Source: Sphingobium sp. B2D3C
Lineage (GTDB): Bacteria; Pseudomonadota; Alphaproteobacteria; Sphingomonadales; Sphingomonadaceae
DNA length: 64,000 bases
NCBI RefSeq assembly: GCF_025961835.1
Contig: NZ_JAOQOK010000001.1
Location: 620,001-684,000 of the forward strand
Reading direction: 5' to 3'
A program made the position numbers and the translations under genes. The first letter of the stretch is position 1, and every line of letters begins with the position of its first letter. Below, in pieces: positions 49,013-57,488 of the stretch. Below the pieces are notes generated by a model that made no database searches, was not told where the DNA came from, and saw only the letters and a list, made by a program, of their open reading frames with translations.

Positions 49013-51070
49013 TTGTCACGCCGCAAGTGGCTGATCTTTGGATATGCGTGTCTGGCCGGTGCAGCCTTGCCAGCGCCGGCACAGGGGCAGCCTGCAGACC
49101 AATCGCGCGGCTCCGTTTACGAGGCCGCTTTTTTTAGCCCCTCCGCACCCAGCAATGCGCTGGAGATGATCTCCCTGGTGCCCGGCTTCACGCTGGACGA
49201 GGGCGATGCCGAGATTCGCGGTTTTCGGCAGGCGGCAGGCAATGTCGTGATCAATGGCCGACGGCCCAATGCCAAGAGCGAGACGCTCGGCACGCTGCTC
49301 TCGCGCATTCCCGCTGCCCGCGTCGTCCGCATCGAACTTGCCTCGGGCGATCGGTTCGGGACGGACTATGCCGGCCGCGCGCTGGTCGCCAATGTTGTGC
49401 TGTCGCAGGAGGGCGGGCTTGCGGCGACTGTCGAGACGACCTTGCGCCGGGAATATCGCGGCGCGATCCTTCCGGAAGGCAGCATCTCCGCGCTGTGGAA
49501 TCGGGGCGCTTCGACTTTCAACGTCGCACTCGCCGTTAAAAATGCTGGGACATCGGAGGAGGGGTTCGACCAGCTGGTCGCGCTGCCCGGCGGGGCCGAG
49601 CAGGAGTATCGCGAGAAGTTCAGCCGCTTCCGCAATCCCCAGCCCTCCGGCTCCGTGCGGTGGACGTTGAACGAGGGGGAGCATCGCACGGTCAATCTTA
49701 GCGCCAGTCTCAACCTCAATTATGATGACCTGACGCAAAGCAGCTTTGTACAATCCGCTAATGGATCCGAGCGCAACGACGCCCTTGTGCAGCGTTGGTT
49801 TACCCGCACCATGGAAGTCAGCGGGGATATCACGCGCCCGCTCGGTTCGGGCGGCATCAAGCTGCTCGGTCTGGCCTCCCGGCGATATCGCAGCCTGCGC
49901 GATCAAGCGACCGAGGCCAGTCTGGCAGGAGACGATCTGGGCGGCCTCTTTCAGAACCAGCATGACTGGCGGGACGAGACGCTGGCGCGCCTGAGCTGGA
50001 ATGGCACGGCATTCTCGGGCTGGACCGTCGAGACAGGCGCGGAGGGCGTCCGCACCCGGCTGGATGGGCAAGTGGATCTGTTTTCCGTCGATCCCGATGG
50101 GGCGGTCACGGTTTATGATCTGCCCGTCAGCCATGCCGTGGTGACGGAAGATCGCGGCGAGGCCTTCGCCAATGCGGGCCGGCCACTGTCATCCCGACTG
50201 CGGATCGATTTGGGCCTTGCCTATGAACGCTCGCGCCTCAGCGTAAGGGGCGATGTCAGTGCCCGTCGGACCCTCGACTTCGTCAAGCCCAAGGTCGCGC
50301 TGGACTGGCGCCACGGCGCCTGGCACAGCCAGATCAGCGCGGAACGGACGGTAGCCCAGCTCGATTTCGAGGATTTCGTCAGCGCCGCGGAGCTATCGGC
50401 GGACCGGGTGAACAGTGGCAATCCCGATCTCCTCCCGCAGCGGGCCTGGGAGTTCAAGCTGAGCGTCGATCGCGCTTTGCCCGGAGACGGGCGCATCACA
50501 CTCGATCTGGGCTATGATTTCATCGCGAAGGTTCAGGACCGCGTGCCGACGCCGGAGGGCTTTGATGCACCGGGCAATCTGGGCGACGGCACCCAGTTCA
50601 GCGCGGCGGCCAATATCGATCTGCCGCTCTCCCGGCTGGGCGTCAAAGGCGGGCGGCTCACCCTTTATGGCTCCTACATCGATACCTCCGTGCGGGATCC
50701 GTACACGCTGCGCTATCGCCCCTTTTCCGGCTATGCGCCCTTCTACTACGAGGCGCGCTTCCGGCAGGATCTGGGCAGTTTCGCCTGGGGCACGAGCATG
50801 ACCGGCAATAGCGGGTCGGACAGCTATCGGATCGACGAGGTGGACTTCAACCGGGGGATCGCGCCGAACGTCGCCGCCTTTGTCGAATATCGCCCGAATC
50901 CTCGCTGGACGGTGACCCTCGGCAGCGAAAACCTGCTGGATAGCGGCAAGCGGCGCGTGCGCGACTTCTACGATCCGGATCGGCGCTCGCTGATGCCCTA
51001 TGAGCGCGAACTGCGTCATCGCGAGAGTCACCTGGTCGCATATCTGACGATTAAGCGCAGCATCCGGTAG
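49013..51070 (+). CDS. TonB-dependent receptor-like outer-membrane protein
   Basis: This is an outer-membrane beta-barrel of about 685 residues with a plug-like N-terminal domain (MISLVPGFTLDEGDAEIRGF; VINGRRPNAKSETLGTLLSRIP). A long barrel of alternating strands follows and ends near KRSIR. The TTG at 49013 is preferred because GGGGGA precedes it and it begins directly with a clean signal peptide (SRRKWLIFGYACLAGAALPAPAQG). An ATG at 48932 would add 27 hydrophilic residues before it. No clear TonB box is seen after the signal peptide. It lies 182 bp after ligG on the same strand, so a role in aromatic uptake is possible but not shown. Confidence 0.8.
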   Translation: MSRRKWLIFGYACLAGAALPAPAQGQPADQSRGSVYEAAFFSPSAPSNALEMISLVPGFTLDEGDAEIRGFRQAAGNVVINGRRPNAKSETLGTLLSRIPAARVVRIELASGDRFGTDYAGRALVANVVLSQEGGLAATVETTLRREYRGAILPEGSISALWNRGASTFNVALAVKNAGTSEEGFDQLVALPGGAEQEYREKFSRFRNPQPSGSVRWTLNEGEHRTVNLSASLNLNYDDLTQSSFVQSANGSERNDALVQRWFTRTMEVSGDITRPLGSGGIKLLGLASRRYRSLRDQATEASLAGDDLGGLFQNQHDWRDETLARLSWNGTAFSGWTVETGAEGVRTRLDGQVDLFSVDPDGAVTVYDLPVSHAVVTEDRGEAFANAGRPLSSRLRIDLGLAYERSRLSVRGDVSARRTLDFVKPKVALDWRHGAWHSQISAERTVAQLDFEDFVSAAELSADRVNSGNPDLLPQRAWEFKLSVDRALPGDGRITLDLGYDFIAKVQDRVPTPEGFDAPGNLGDGTQFSAAANIDLPLSRLGVKGGRLTLYGSYIDTSVRDPYTLRYRPFSGYAPFYYEARFRQDLGSFAWGTSMTGNSGSDSYRIDEVDFNRGIAPNVAAFVEYRPNPRWTVTLGSENLLDSGKRRVRDFYDPDRRSLMPYERELRHRESHLVAYLTIKRSIR

Positions 51071-51198
51071 CCGCTCCCCAAGGGGCGAACAAGGGCCGAT
51101 CCATCCTGTGTTCAGGCGCGTCATGCCATGGATCTTTCAGGTCGGCGCGGCATTGTAACGGTTCACGGACGCGCTGACGCTGTAACTGTCCGTGCCAG

Positions 51199-51330
51199 TC
51201 AGGCATTGCCGAGCCGGATGATGTCATGCAGATAGGCTTTCAGCTTGTCGCAACGGGCCTCTGCGCCCTTGTCGGTACCGGCTTTGAGCCGGGCCTTTGG
51301 TAGTTTGAGCCAGTGCGGATCGCGTGCCAT
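51199..51330 (-). other. Possible small basic ORF or gene remnant
   Basis: This is a 43-codon open frame encoding a basic, helix-like peptide (DPHWLKLPKARLKAG, AEARCDKLKAYLHDIIRLGN). It lies inside the 293-bp gap (51071-51363) between the receptor and DUF2141 genes. The composition looks protein-like, but there is no clear ribosome site, and the frame runs on upstream into the antisense of DUF2141. It may be a remnant. Nothing else is seen in the gap. Confidence 0.2.
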
Positions 51331-51363
51331 GCGGTGCGGGGTCTGCCCGGTGCAGGAGAATGA

Positions 51364-51894
51364 GTGCTGATGACACTGAGTGTGTTGCTTGCCGCGGCGG
51401 CGGCCGCAGGATCGCCGCAATATATCCCGTCCAGCCCCACGCTGGGGATGGCCGAAGGGCGCTGCCGCGCGAATGAAAGCGGCCCGGCCTATATGATCAA
51501 CATCAACGGGTTGAAGGACCGTCAGGGTCTCGTTCGCGTTGAGCTTTATCCCAATAGTGACGAGGATTTCCTCGCCGACGATAATGTCCTGCTCATGGCG
51601 GGCAAGCCCTTCCGTCGCGCCGAGATGAAGGTGCCGGCCAGCGGCCCGGTCGTGCTCTGCATCCGGGCACCCAGCGCAGGCACCTACACGCTGAGCCTGC
51701 TGCATGACCGCGATTCCAACCGAAAGCTCGGCCTGTCGGTGGATGGCGTCGCTTTTCCGGGTGATCCCAAGCTGTGCTGGGGCCAGCCCAAGGGCCGCGA
51801 TGCGCGGGCGACCGTCGGCAATGGCCCGACCACGATCAACGTCACCATGCAATATCGTCGCAGTCTGGTCTGCTTTGGCCCGCTGAAGAAGTAG
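51364..51894 (+). CDS. DUF2141 domain exported protein
   Basis: This is a 176-residue exported protein. The GTG at 51364, five bases after AGGAG, gives a short Ala-rich signal peptide (MTLSVLLAAAAAAG); the ATG at 51370 is the alternative. The DUF2141 Ig-like core is seen in INGLKDRQGLVRVELYPNSDEDFL, GTYTLSLLHDRDSNRKLG and GVAFPGDP. The family is periplasmic with no known function. Cysteines near residues 34, 99, 139 and 171 may pair. It is convergent with the glycosyltransferase gene, 36 bp away. Confidence 0.85.
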   Translation: MLMTLSVLLAAAAAAGSPQYIPSSPTLGMAEGRCRANESGPAYMININGLKDRQGLVRVELYPNSDEDFLADDNVLLMAGKPFRRAEMKVPASGPVVLCIRAPSAGTYTLSLLHDRDSNRKLGLSVDGVAFPGDPKLCWGQPKGRDARATVGNGPTTINVTMQYRRSLVCFGPLKK

Positions 51895-51930
51895 CGGAAA
51901 GGGGAGGGCTGGCCTAGCCGCCCTCGCGAT

Positions 51931-53124
51931 TCAGGCTGCCAGTGTGCCCGTCCGTCGCACGACGGGATTGTCGACGAGTTGCTGATAATAAGCGAATAGA
52001 TCGGCGAAATGCTCGTCGATGGTGCGCACATGTCGCGCATAATGGAGGGCTTTGGCGCGCACCTCTTCCTTGGGCGTGGCAATGAAGTCCAGGATCGCCT
52101 TGGCCGCGGCTGTTGGATCGGCTGACTTGTACAGCCACCCTTCGCACAAGCGGGCGTGATCCGCCGCACCGCCACGATCCGGCATGATGAGGGGCAGGCC
52201 GGCCGCGCGCGCCTCACCGCCGACGGTACAGAACACCTCTGCCTCGCAGCCATGGATCAGGGCATCGCAGCTGGCGAAGAGACGCGCGACTGCCTGCCTG
52301 TCCGAGATCGGTGAGAGCAGATGGACGTGCGGGATTTGCGCGGCGGCGCGGGCCACACGCGCGCGATCGCGCCCATCGCCGGCAATCACGAGGCCGACCG
52401 GCGCCTTGTTCCCCGCCATGGTCACGGCCTGGATCACCATAGGCCAGCGCTTCTCCGGGCCGTGCCGCCCAGCCCCCAGCAGCAGCGTTGCTTCGGGCGG
52501 CAGGTCGCACCGCGCAAGGAGGCGAGCGCGCAGCTCTTCATCACGAAAGTCCGGAGAGAAAATGCCGGGCTGGACGCCCATGGGATTGGTCACGACCCGT
52601 TTCATCCCACCCGCCAGCAGGCGATTGGTCTGGTCTTCGCCAGTCGTGATCGAGCCGTCGAACAGCTGGTCCATCCGCTTGAGGTGGCGCCAGAACATGC
52701 CGAAAGCGCGGTCAATGGCCGGACGGGGTAGGAAAGGATCGAACCAGCGATAGGCATAAGCCGACATGGGATCGGCATGCATCACCAGCGCCCGCGGTGC
52801 TTTGCCTGGCCACTCGCCAACAAAGCGGGCGCTGCGCCAGGGCGAGGAGCATTCGACGACGTCGGGCTCGAGTTGGCTTAACGTATCGTGCAACGTGTCG
52901 ACGTCGCGGAAATAATGGTAACGCCGGTCCAGCGGAAATTGAGGGTTTTCCAGGTAGATGATCCGGGCATTGGGGCCATGATCCTCAACGCGGAAACCCG
53001 GCCCTGGGGCGATCACCACCACTTCATGCCCCGCCGCAGGTCCGGCGAGAAGCTTGCGATCGATGTAGGTTTTTACGCCGCCGCCATAGGGCGTGTAGAA
53101 GGCGGCGACATCCACAATGCGCAT
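51931..53124 (-). CDS. Glycosyltransferase family 4 protein
   Basis: This 397-residue GT-B fold enzyme should transfer a sugar from a nucleotide donor to a glycan or lipid acceptor in the cytoplasm. The N-terminus IVDVAAFYTPYGGGVKTYIDRK is the acceptor-side loop. The donor domain includes LLLGAGRHGPEKRWPMVIQA and the E-x7-E-type segment EVFCTVGGEARAAGLPLIMPD. Donor and acceptor are unknown. It is the last gene of the six-gene minus-strand group and lies 55 bp after the membrane protein gene. Confidence 0.88.
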   Translation of the reverse strand: MRIVDVAAFYTPYGGGVKTYIDRKLLAGPAAGHEVVVIAPGPGFRVEDHGPNARIIYLENPQFPLDRRYHYFRDVDTLHDTLSQLEPDVVECSSPWRSARFVGEWPGKAPRALVMHADPMSAYAYRWFDPFLPRPAIDRAFGMFWRHLKRMDQLFDGSITTGEDQTNRLLAGGMKRVVTNPMGVQPGIFSPDFRDEELRARLLARCDLPPEATLLLGAGRHGPEKRWPMVIQAVTMAGNKAPVGLVIAGDGRDRARVARAAAQIPHVHLLSPISDRQAVARLFASCDALIHGCEAEVFCTVGGEARAAGLPLIMPDRGGAADHARLCEGWLYKSADPTAAAKAILDFIATPKEEVRAKALHYARHVRTIDEHFADLFAYYQQLVDNPVVRRTGTLAA

Positions 53125-53179
53125 GGATGTCACCCGGCGCGGGCGCACATGGCGTCCACCTTGTCGCGCGATCCTGCCA

Positions 53180-54118
53180 TCAGGCCCGCTTTTCTTTTCT
53201 GCCAACCCTGATCGTGGCGAGATCACCGATGGCCAGCACCGCACCGATGACGAGATGGGTCAGAAGGATAAGGGTGGTGATGAGCGCGATGAGAATGTGG
53301 ATTTCGCTGTCCTGACCCACCGCGAACACGGCGACCGCCGCGAAGATAATATCCTTGTTGCTGATCAGCGGCAGGCGCGAGAGCAGCATTCGCACCGTGG
53401 CCAGCACCAGCCACCAGCCCAGCGCCACGTCGGGCAGGGCGAGGCTCCACACCACCGCGAGCAGGACGTTGCCGACCAGCAACCGCGCGAAATGCAGGCC
53501 GGAAATGGCCCAGAGCTGCGTGCGCGTGAGGCTGAAGATGCGCTTGCTGAACACGAAGACCAACAGGGAGACGACCATGATGACGCCGACCGATGCGGCT
53601 AGGGCGGAACTGGTAATGCCGAGGTTCAGGCTCTTCGCATAAGGATAGACCAAGGCCATCATCGCGAGCGTGAAGATGTTGGACACCACGGCGGAGAGGA
53701 TCGCGACGTCCTTGACGGCGCCGAAGGGCGAACCCTCCATTTTGATCTTCTTGCGTGCCCAACTGTAGAAATAGGCCTCGCCGAGATAATCGACGATCAG
53801 CTCGTTGGTGACGTTCTTGCGCGCCAGGGCGATGAGGCCTTCGCCCGGAATATGCCAGAGCCAGCGGAAGATGATGAAATCAAAGGCAAGACCAGTGAAA
53901 TAATAGCCGAAAAAGGCGACCCAGAACAACGGATTGGCCGGGATGGTCTGCAACAGATCGTCAAGGCGGAACGACCGAAACTGCCAGATGACAACCGCAA
54001 GAATGGCAATGGACAGCGCCGGGGTGATCCACACCCACCACGAGGTCTGGCGGACAGGAAGCGGGATCGGGTCTTTGGAAGGATCGTCGCTCGACGGAGC
54101 AGGGGCTGGTGTCTGCAT
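53180..54118 (-). CDS. Multi-pass inner-membrane protein, flippase-like
   Basis: This is a 312-residue integral membrane protein with about eight hydrophobic segments (first about 28-47, last about 278-300) and a Pro-rich cytoplasmic N-terminus. The pattern resembles the membrane part of lysylphosphatidylglycerol synthase and related UPF0104/flippase-like proteins. I cannot see a decisive motif beyond the amphipathic NVTNELIVDYLGEAYFYSWARKK between helices 2 and 3. Its place between two glycosyltransferase genes suggests it moves or presents a lipid-linked intermediate. This is an inference. Confidence 0.75.
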   Translation of the reverse strand: MQTPAPAPSSDDPSKDPIPLPVRQTSWWVWITPALSIAILAVVIWQFRSFRLDDLLQTIPANPLFWVAFFGYYFTGLAFDFIIFRWLWHIPGEGLIALARKNVTNELIVDYLGEAYFYSWARKKIKMEGSPFGAVKDVAILSAVVSNIFTLAMMALVYPYAKSLNLGITSSALAASVGVIMVVSLLVFVFSKRIFSLTRTQLWAISGLHFARLLVGNVLLAVVWSLALPDVALGWWLVLATVRMLLSRLPLISNKDIIFAAVAVFAVGQDSEIHILIALITTLILLTHLVIGAVLAIGDLATIRVGRKEKRA

Positions 54119-54191
54119 GTGTGTTTGCTTACTTGATAAGGCCCGATCGCGTCCGCGCTGCGGATAGCAACAATCTGGCCGGGGTCAAAGT

Positions 54192-55316
54192 CTATTTCCC
54201 CACAACACGGCGGAAGAGGGCGATCCACTTCTCTAGCGTCGCCTCCATCGTGAACAGCGATGCACGCGCGCGCATGGCGGATATCTGCGGCTTCTGGTCG
54301 CACACGCGGTCCATGGCGGCGGCGAGAGCCGAGACATCCTTGATCGGAACCAGCGTGCCCACATCCTCCATCATCATCGGCATGGCGATGGTGCAATCCG
54401 TCGCGACGATGGGGATCGCGGCGGCCAGCGCTTCCGCGACCACTGCGGGCACGCCTTCGAAGTCCGAAGACAGGATGAAGGCATCGGCTTGCGCAAACCA
54501 GGGGTCGACAGGGTTGTGATGGCCGGGAAGGCTAAGCTGCGTGGCGACGCCGAGCGCTTGCGCCTTGGCTTCCAGCGCGGCGCGGAGCGGGCCTTCGCCC
54601 ACGATCGTCAGCCGGTCGTCCGGCTGCGCGATCCGCGCGAACGCATCCAGCAGCAGCTCGAAGTTCTTTTGCGGAAACAGCCGCCCCACGCCCAGGAAAT
54701 GCCGGCCCGGGTTATTGCGCGGCGTGCTGTCGCGCAGACTGGCCAGACGCTGCGCCACCGCCGCCGTCATCGAGGCATTGTGAATGATGGCGATCCGCTC
54801 GGGTGGGACGCCCATTTCGGTTTCGATTTCGTCGCGGACCGGCGGCGCCATCGCTACAACAGCCGCATAGATATGGCTGTGGCCGTGCATGATGAACCGG
54901 CTCAGCCGCCGCCGCAGCGGGCTGCTGTGGCGCTCGTCGAGGCTGTTGCTCGGGCGCAGCACAATGGGCGGGCAGCTCTTGCCGAGGACAAGCCGGGTGA
55001 CCGCAGCCACCGCCATCAGCCCGTTGCTGGGGAAGAACAGCACATCTGGCTTTAACCGCCTCACGATGCCCGGCAGCTTGAGCATCATCCACAGGCTCTC
55101 GGTCTCGATCCGCGCGAGCCGGCCCGGAGGCGGGATGATATAGGGGACGTCCGGCGCCTCTTCCTGCAGCCGGCCTTCCCACCGGCCAAGCGCGATGCGG
55201 GCATCGAGCCCAGCCTCTCGCCAGGCCTTGGTAAAGCGCAGCAGATCGCGCTCGACCCCGCCCGGTTCGAGGCTGTGGAGCACGCTCAGGACGAACAACG
55301 GCCCCTCGTCAGCCAT
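54192..55316 (-). CDS. Glycosyltransferase family 4 protein
   Basis: This 374-residue GT-B glycosyltransferase shows VLHSLEPGGVERDLLRFTKAW at the N-terminus, GVGRLFPQKNFELLLDAFARI at the start of the donor domain, and the E-x7-E segment SDFEGVPAVVAEALAAAIPIV. This organisation is typical of enzymes for lipopolysaccharide or exopolysaccharide assembly. Its ATG overlaps the deacetylase stop by one base (TGATG), so the two are translationally coupled. The substrate is unknown. Confidence 0.9.
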   Translation of the reverse strand: MADEGPLFVLSVLHSLEPGGVERDLLRFTKAWREAGLDARIALGRWEGRLQEEAPDVPYIIPPPGRLARIETESLWMMLKLPGIVRRLKPDVLFFPSNGLMAVAAVTRLVLGKSCPPIVLRPSNSLDERHSSPLRRRLSRFIMHGHSHIYAAVVAMAPPVRDEIETEMGVPPERIAIIHNASMTAAVAQRLASLRDSTPRNNPGRHFLGVGRLFPQKNFELLLDAFARIAQPDDRLTIVGEGPLRAALEAKAQALGVATQLSLPGHHNPVDPWFAQADAFILSSDFEGVPAVVAEALAAAIPIVATDCTIAMPMMMEDVGTLVPIKDVSALAAAMDRVCDQKPQISAMRARASLFTMEATLEKWIALFRRVVGK

Positions 55317-56038
55317 CAGGCGGCAAGATCCGCATAGCGCGCGGGCGTGTGGGTGCGCATGAACTTGCTGTACGTCGCGTCGATGCTGTCGAGCAAAGCG
55401 GGTACGGTCGTGTCCGGCGGATGCACCGCGATGCGAGCATTGGGCAGTGCCCAGGGCGCGGCGCGGGCGGCGGCGGCGACCATCAGCGAACTGGCGATCC
55501 GTCCCTTCGTGCGGCTGGCCCAGGTGATGACCGGCCCCTTGGCCACAACTCGGCCCGTTTCCGGCTGCCAGACCTTGAGATGATCCTCGGCGAGCGGGAA
55601 GCCGCAATCGGCGAGCGCCTGCAGGCTGTCCCGCGAGTAGAGCCAGGCCGGGGCGATGAACCCGGTGACGGGCCGGCCGATGGCGTCCTCCACGATCGGG
55701 CGACCACGCTCCAGCCGGCGACGCGCTTCCTCCCGCGAGAGCTGCGCGAACTCACCGGCGCCGGCCGTCATGTGCTTCTGCATGAAGCCCTTTTCGCGGG
55801 CATCGTCGCGGTGACACCAGCCGTGCAGGAACATTTCCACCCCGGCATCGGCCCAGCGACGCAGTTTGCCGGCAAAGGCGGCATTGCCGGCGAGTGGCGC
55901 CTTGTCTTCGAAATCGGGCACCACCAGCATGGCGAGGCGCGGACCACCGAGCAGGCCGCTCAGACGGTCGAACAGCGCATCGACTTCGCTTTCAAAATGC
56001 GGCGTCACATCATGGATCGAGGCGAGCAAACGAGGCAT
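55316..56038 (-). CDS. DUF2334 polysaccharide deacetylase-like protein
   Basis: This is a 240-residue NodB-fold hydrolase expected to deacetylate a glycan. The metal site is visible as the Asp of SIHDVTP and the H-x3-H of LHGWCHRDD. The catalytic-pocket segment is TGFIAPAWLYS. No signal peptide is seen, so it may act on a cytoplasmic precursor. The ATG at 56038 lacks a clear ribosome site; a GTG at 56074 could add 12 residues. It is coupled to the downstream glycosyltransferase and lies 57 bp after the Slam-like gene. Confidence 0.85.
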   Translation of the reverse strand: MPRLLASIHDVTPHFESEVDALFDRLSGLLGGPRLAMLVVPDFEDKAPLAGNAAFAGKLRRWADAGVEMFLHGWCHRDDAREKGFMQKHMTAGAGEFAQLSREEARRRLERGRPIVEDAIGRPVTGFIAPAWLYSRDSLQALADCGFPLAEDHLKVWQPETGRVVAKGPVITWASRTKGRIASSLMVAAAARAAPWALPNARIAVHPPDTTVPALLDSIDATYSKFMRTHTPARYADLAA

Positions 56039-56095
56039 GGGCGAGCCGTTACACCCTTTCCCGCGCGCCGTCACGCCCCACCGCAGGGGGCAGGG

Positions 56096-57457
56096 TCAGA
56101 AGGCGCGGGTGATGCCCAGATCCACGGTTGTGCGCCGGTAATCGTAGATGCCGACCGTCGAGATATTGCGCTCATAAGCCAGCCGCACGACCGGCGAGAA
56201 TCCGGCCACCTCGATCTGGCGGAAGGTCGCGCCGACCGATCCGCGCAAAAACCATTCCTTGCGGCGCTCCGGGAACAGCGCCAGCCGGGCATCGGCTTCG
56301 AGCCGCCGCACGGTGGCGTTGGCGAATAGCGTCGTGCGGCCCATGTCCCGCCAGCCGAGCAAGGTGAGGCCGCCCGAAGCAGTTGCATAGCCGGGGTCGC
56401 GCGCGGTCTGTCGCGTGCCGCTCAGCTGAATGCCGACGCCGCTGCGGGCAGACAGCGCGCGCTCGATGCCGGCGCTCAGATTGTAGAGCGCGCCATCCTG
56501 CAGGGCGTTGCGGTTGTAATGCGACTGGCCGTAGGAAAAGCCGACATCGCTTTGCGCGCGCCGCCCGATCCGCTGCGTCCACCGCAGATCGGCCGTCTCC
56601 GTGCGGGCATAAGCCTTGCCACCATAAGTGCGCCAAGTGACGCCGGCAGAAGGCATGAGGCGGCTGCGCCCCCGCTGCCACTCCAGCCCCAGCAGGGCGC
56701 TGCCGGAGAGGTCGTTGAACCGGCTGGCGCGATAGAAGGTGCCGTCAGCCGAGAGACGCGGTACCAGCGTCAGTCCCTGGCCCAGCCCGACACGGGCATA
56801 GACCTGCCCTGAGAGGCGCAGGCCAATGCCGGATTGCTCCCGCGCATCCTCATCCAGCGTGAGCGGGGCGATGACCGTATCCAGCTCCTTGGCATCGGTG
56901 GCGCGGTTGATGTTGCTGTCGGGCGCCATGGCCAGCTCGAAATTGCCGCCGAAGCGCCGGTTGGAGCGCAATGCGGCGGCGAACCGATCCACCACCTGCT
57001 GAACGTCCGGCGGCAAGCCATTGGCCTGCGCCTGCCGCAATTGCTGGCGTGCGCGGCCTTCATCGCCCATCGCCGCCAGCACGCGAGCAAGTTCCAGACG
57101 CACGCGGGTGGCGCCCGGCTCCTCGTCCAATATGGCGCGGAAGGCGAGGGCGGCATCGGTCTGCCGGCCCTGCTCATCGAGCATCATGCCCAGGCGAAAG
57201 CGCGCTTCGGAGCGGACCTTGAGCTCGGGATCGCGGGCAAGCGCACGGTAGATCGTCTCGGCATCCTCCAGCCGCCCTGCGACGCGCGCCTGATCGGCGA
57301 GGTCGAACAGCTGCGCGGCATTGAGGCCGGAGATGGACCGGGCGTCTTCGGAGACGGTCGGGGTGCCGCCCGTCGGCGCTTGGGCTTGCGCCCCCAGGGG
57401 AGCATGCAGGCACAGACCTGGGATCAGCCCCAGCCAACTCAGTCGTCGCAATGTCAT
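56096..57457 (-). CDS. Slam-type surface lipoprotein assembly modifier
   Basis: This is a 453-residue outer-membrane protein with a signal peptide (about 1-25). An N-terminal TPR region (about 45-150; LFDLADQARVAGRLEDAETIYRAL, LARVLAAMGDEGRARQQLRQA) is followed by a C-terminal DUF560 barrel. The barrel starts GGNFELAMAPDSNINRATD and ends in YDYRRTTVDLGITRAF with a terminal Phe. In Neisseria, Slam moves lipoproteins such as TbpB to the cell surface. The gene directly upstream (31 bp) encodes a TbpB-like lipoprotein, the expected client. AAGGG precedes the ATG. Confidence 0.88.
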   Translation of the reverse strand: MTLRRLSWLGLIPGLCLHAPLGAQAQAPTGGTPTVSEDARSISGLNAAQLFDLADQARVAGRLEDAETIYRALARDPELKVRSEARFRLGMMLDEQGRQTDAALAFRAILDEEPGATRVRLELARVLAAMGDEGRARQQLRQAQANGLPPDVQQVVDRFAAALRSNRRFGGNFELAMAPDSNINRATDAKELDTVIAPLTLDEDAREQSGIGLRLSGQVYARVGLGQGLTLVPRLSADGTFYRASRFNDLSGSALLGLEWQRGRSRLMPSAGVTWRTYGGKAYARTETADLRWTQRIGRRAQSDVGFSYGQSHYNRNALQDGALYNLSAGIERALSARSGVGIQLSGTRQTARDPGYATASGGLTLLGWRDMGRTTLFANATVRRLEADARLALFPERRKEWFLRGSVGATFRQIEVAGFSPVVRLAYERNISTVGIYDYRRTTVDLGITRAF

Positions 57458-57488
57458 GGCAGGCCCTTGCCGGTGCGCTATGGACAAA

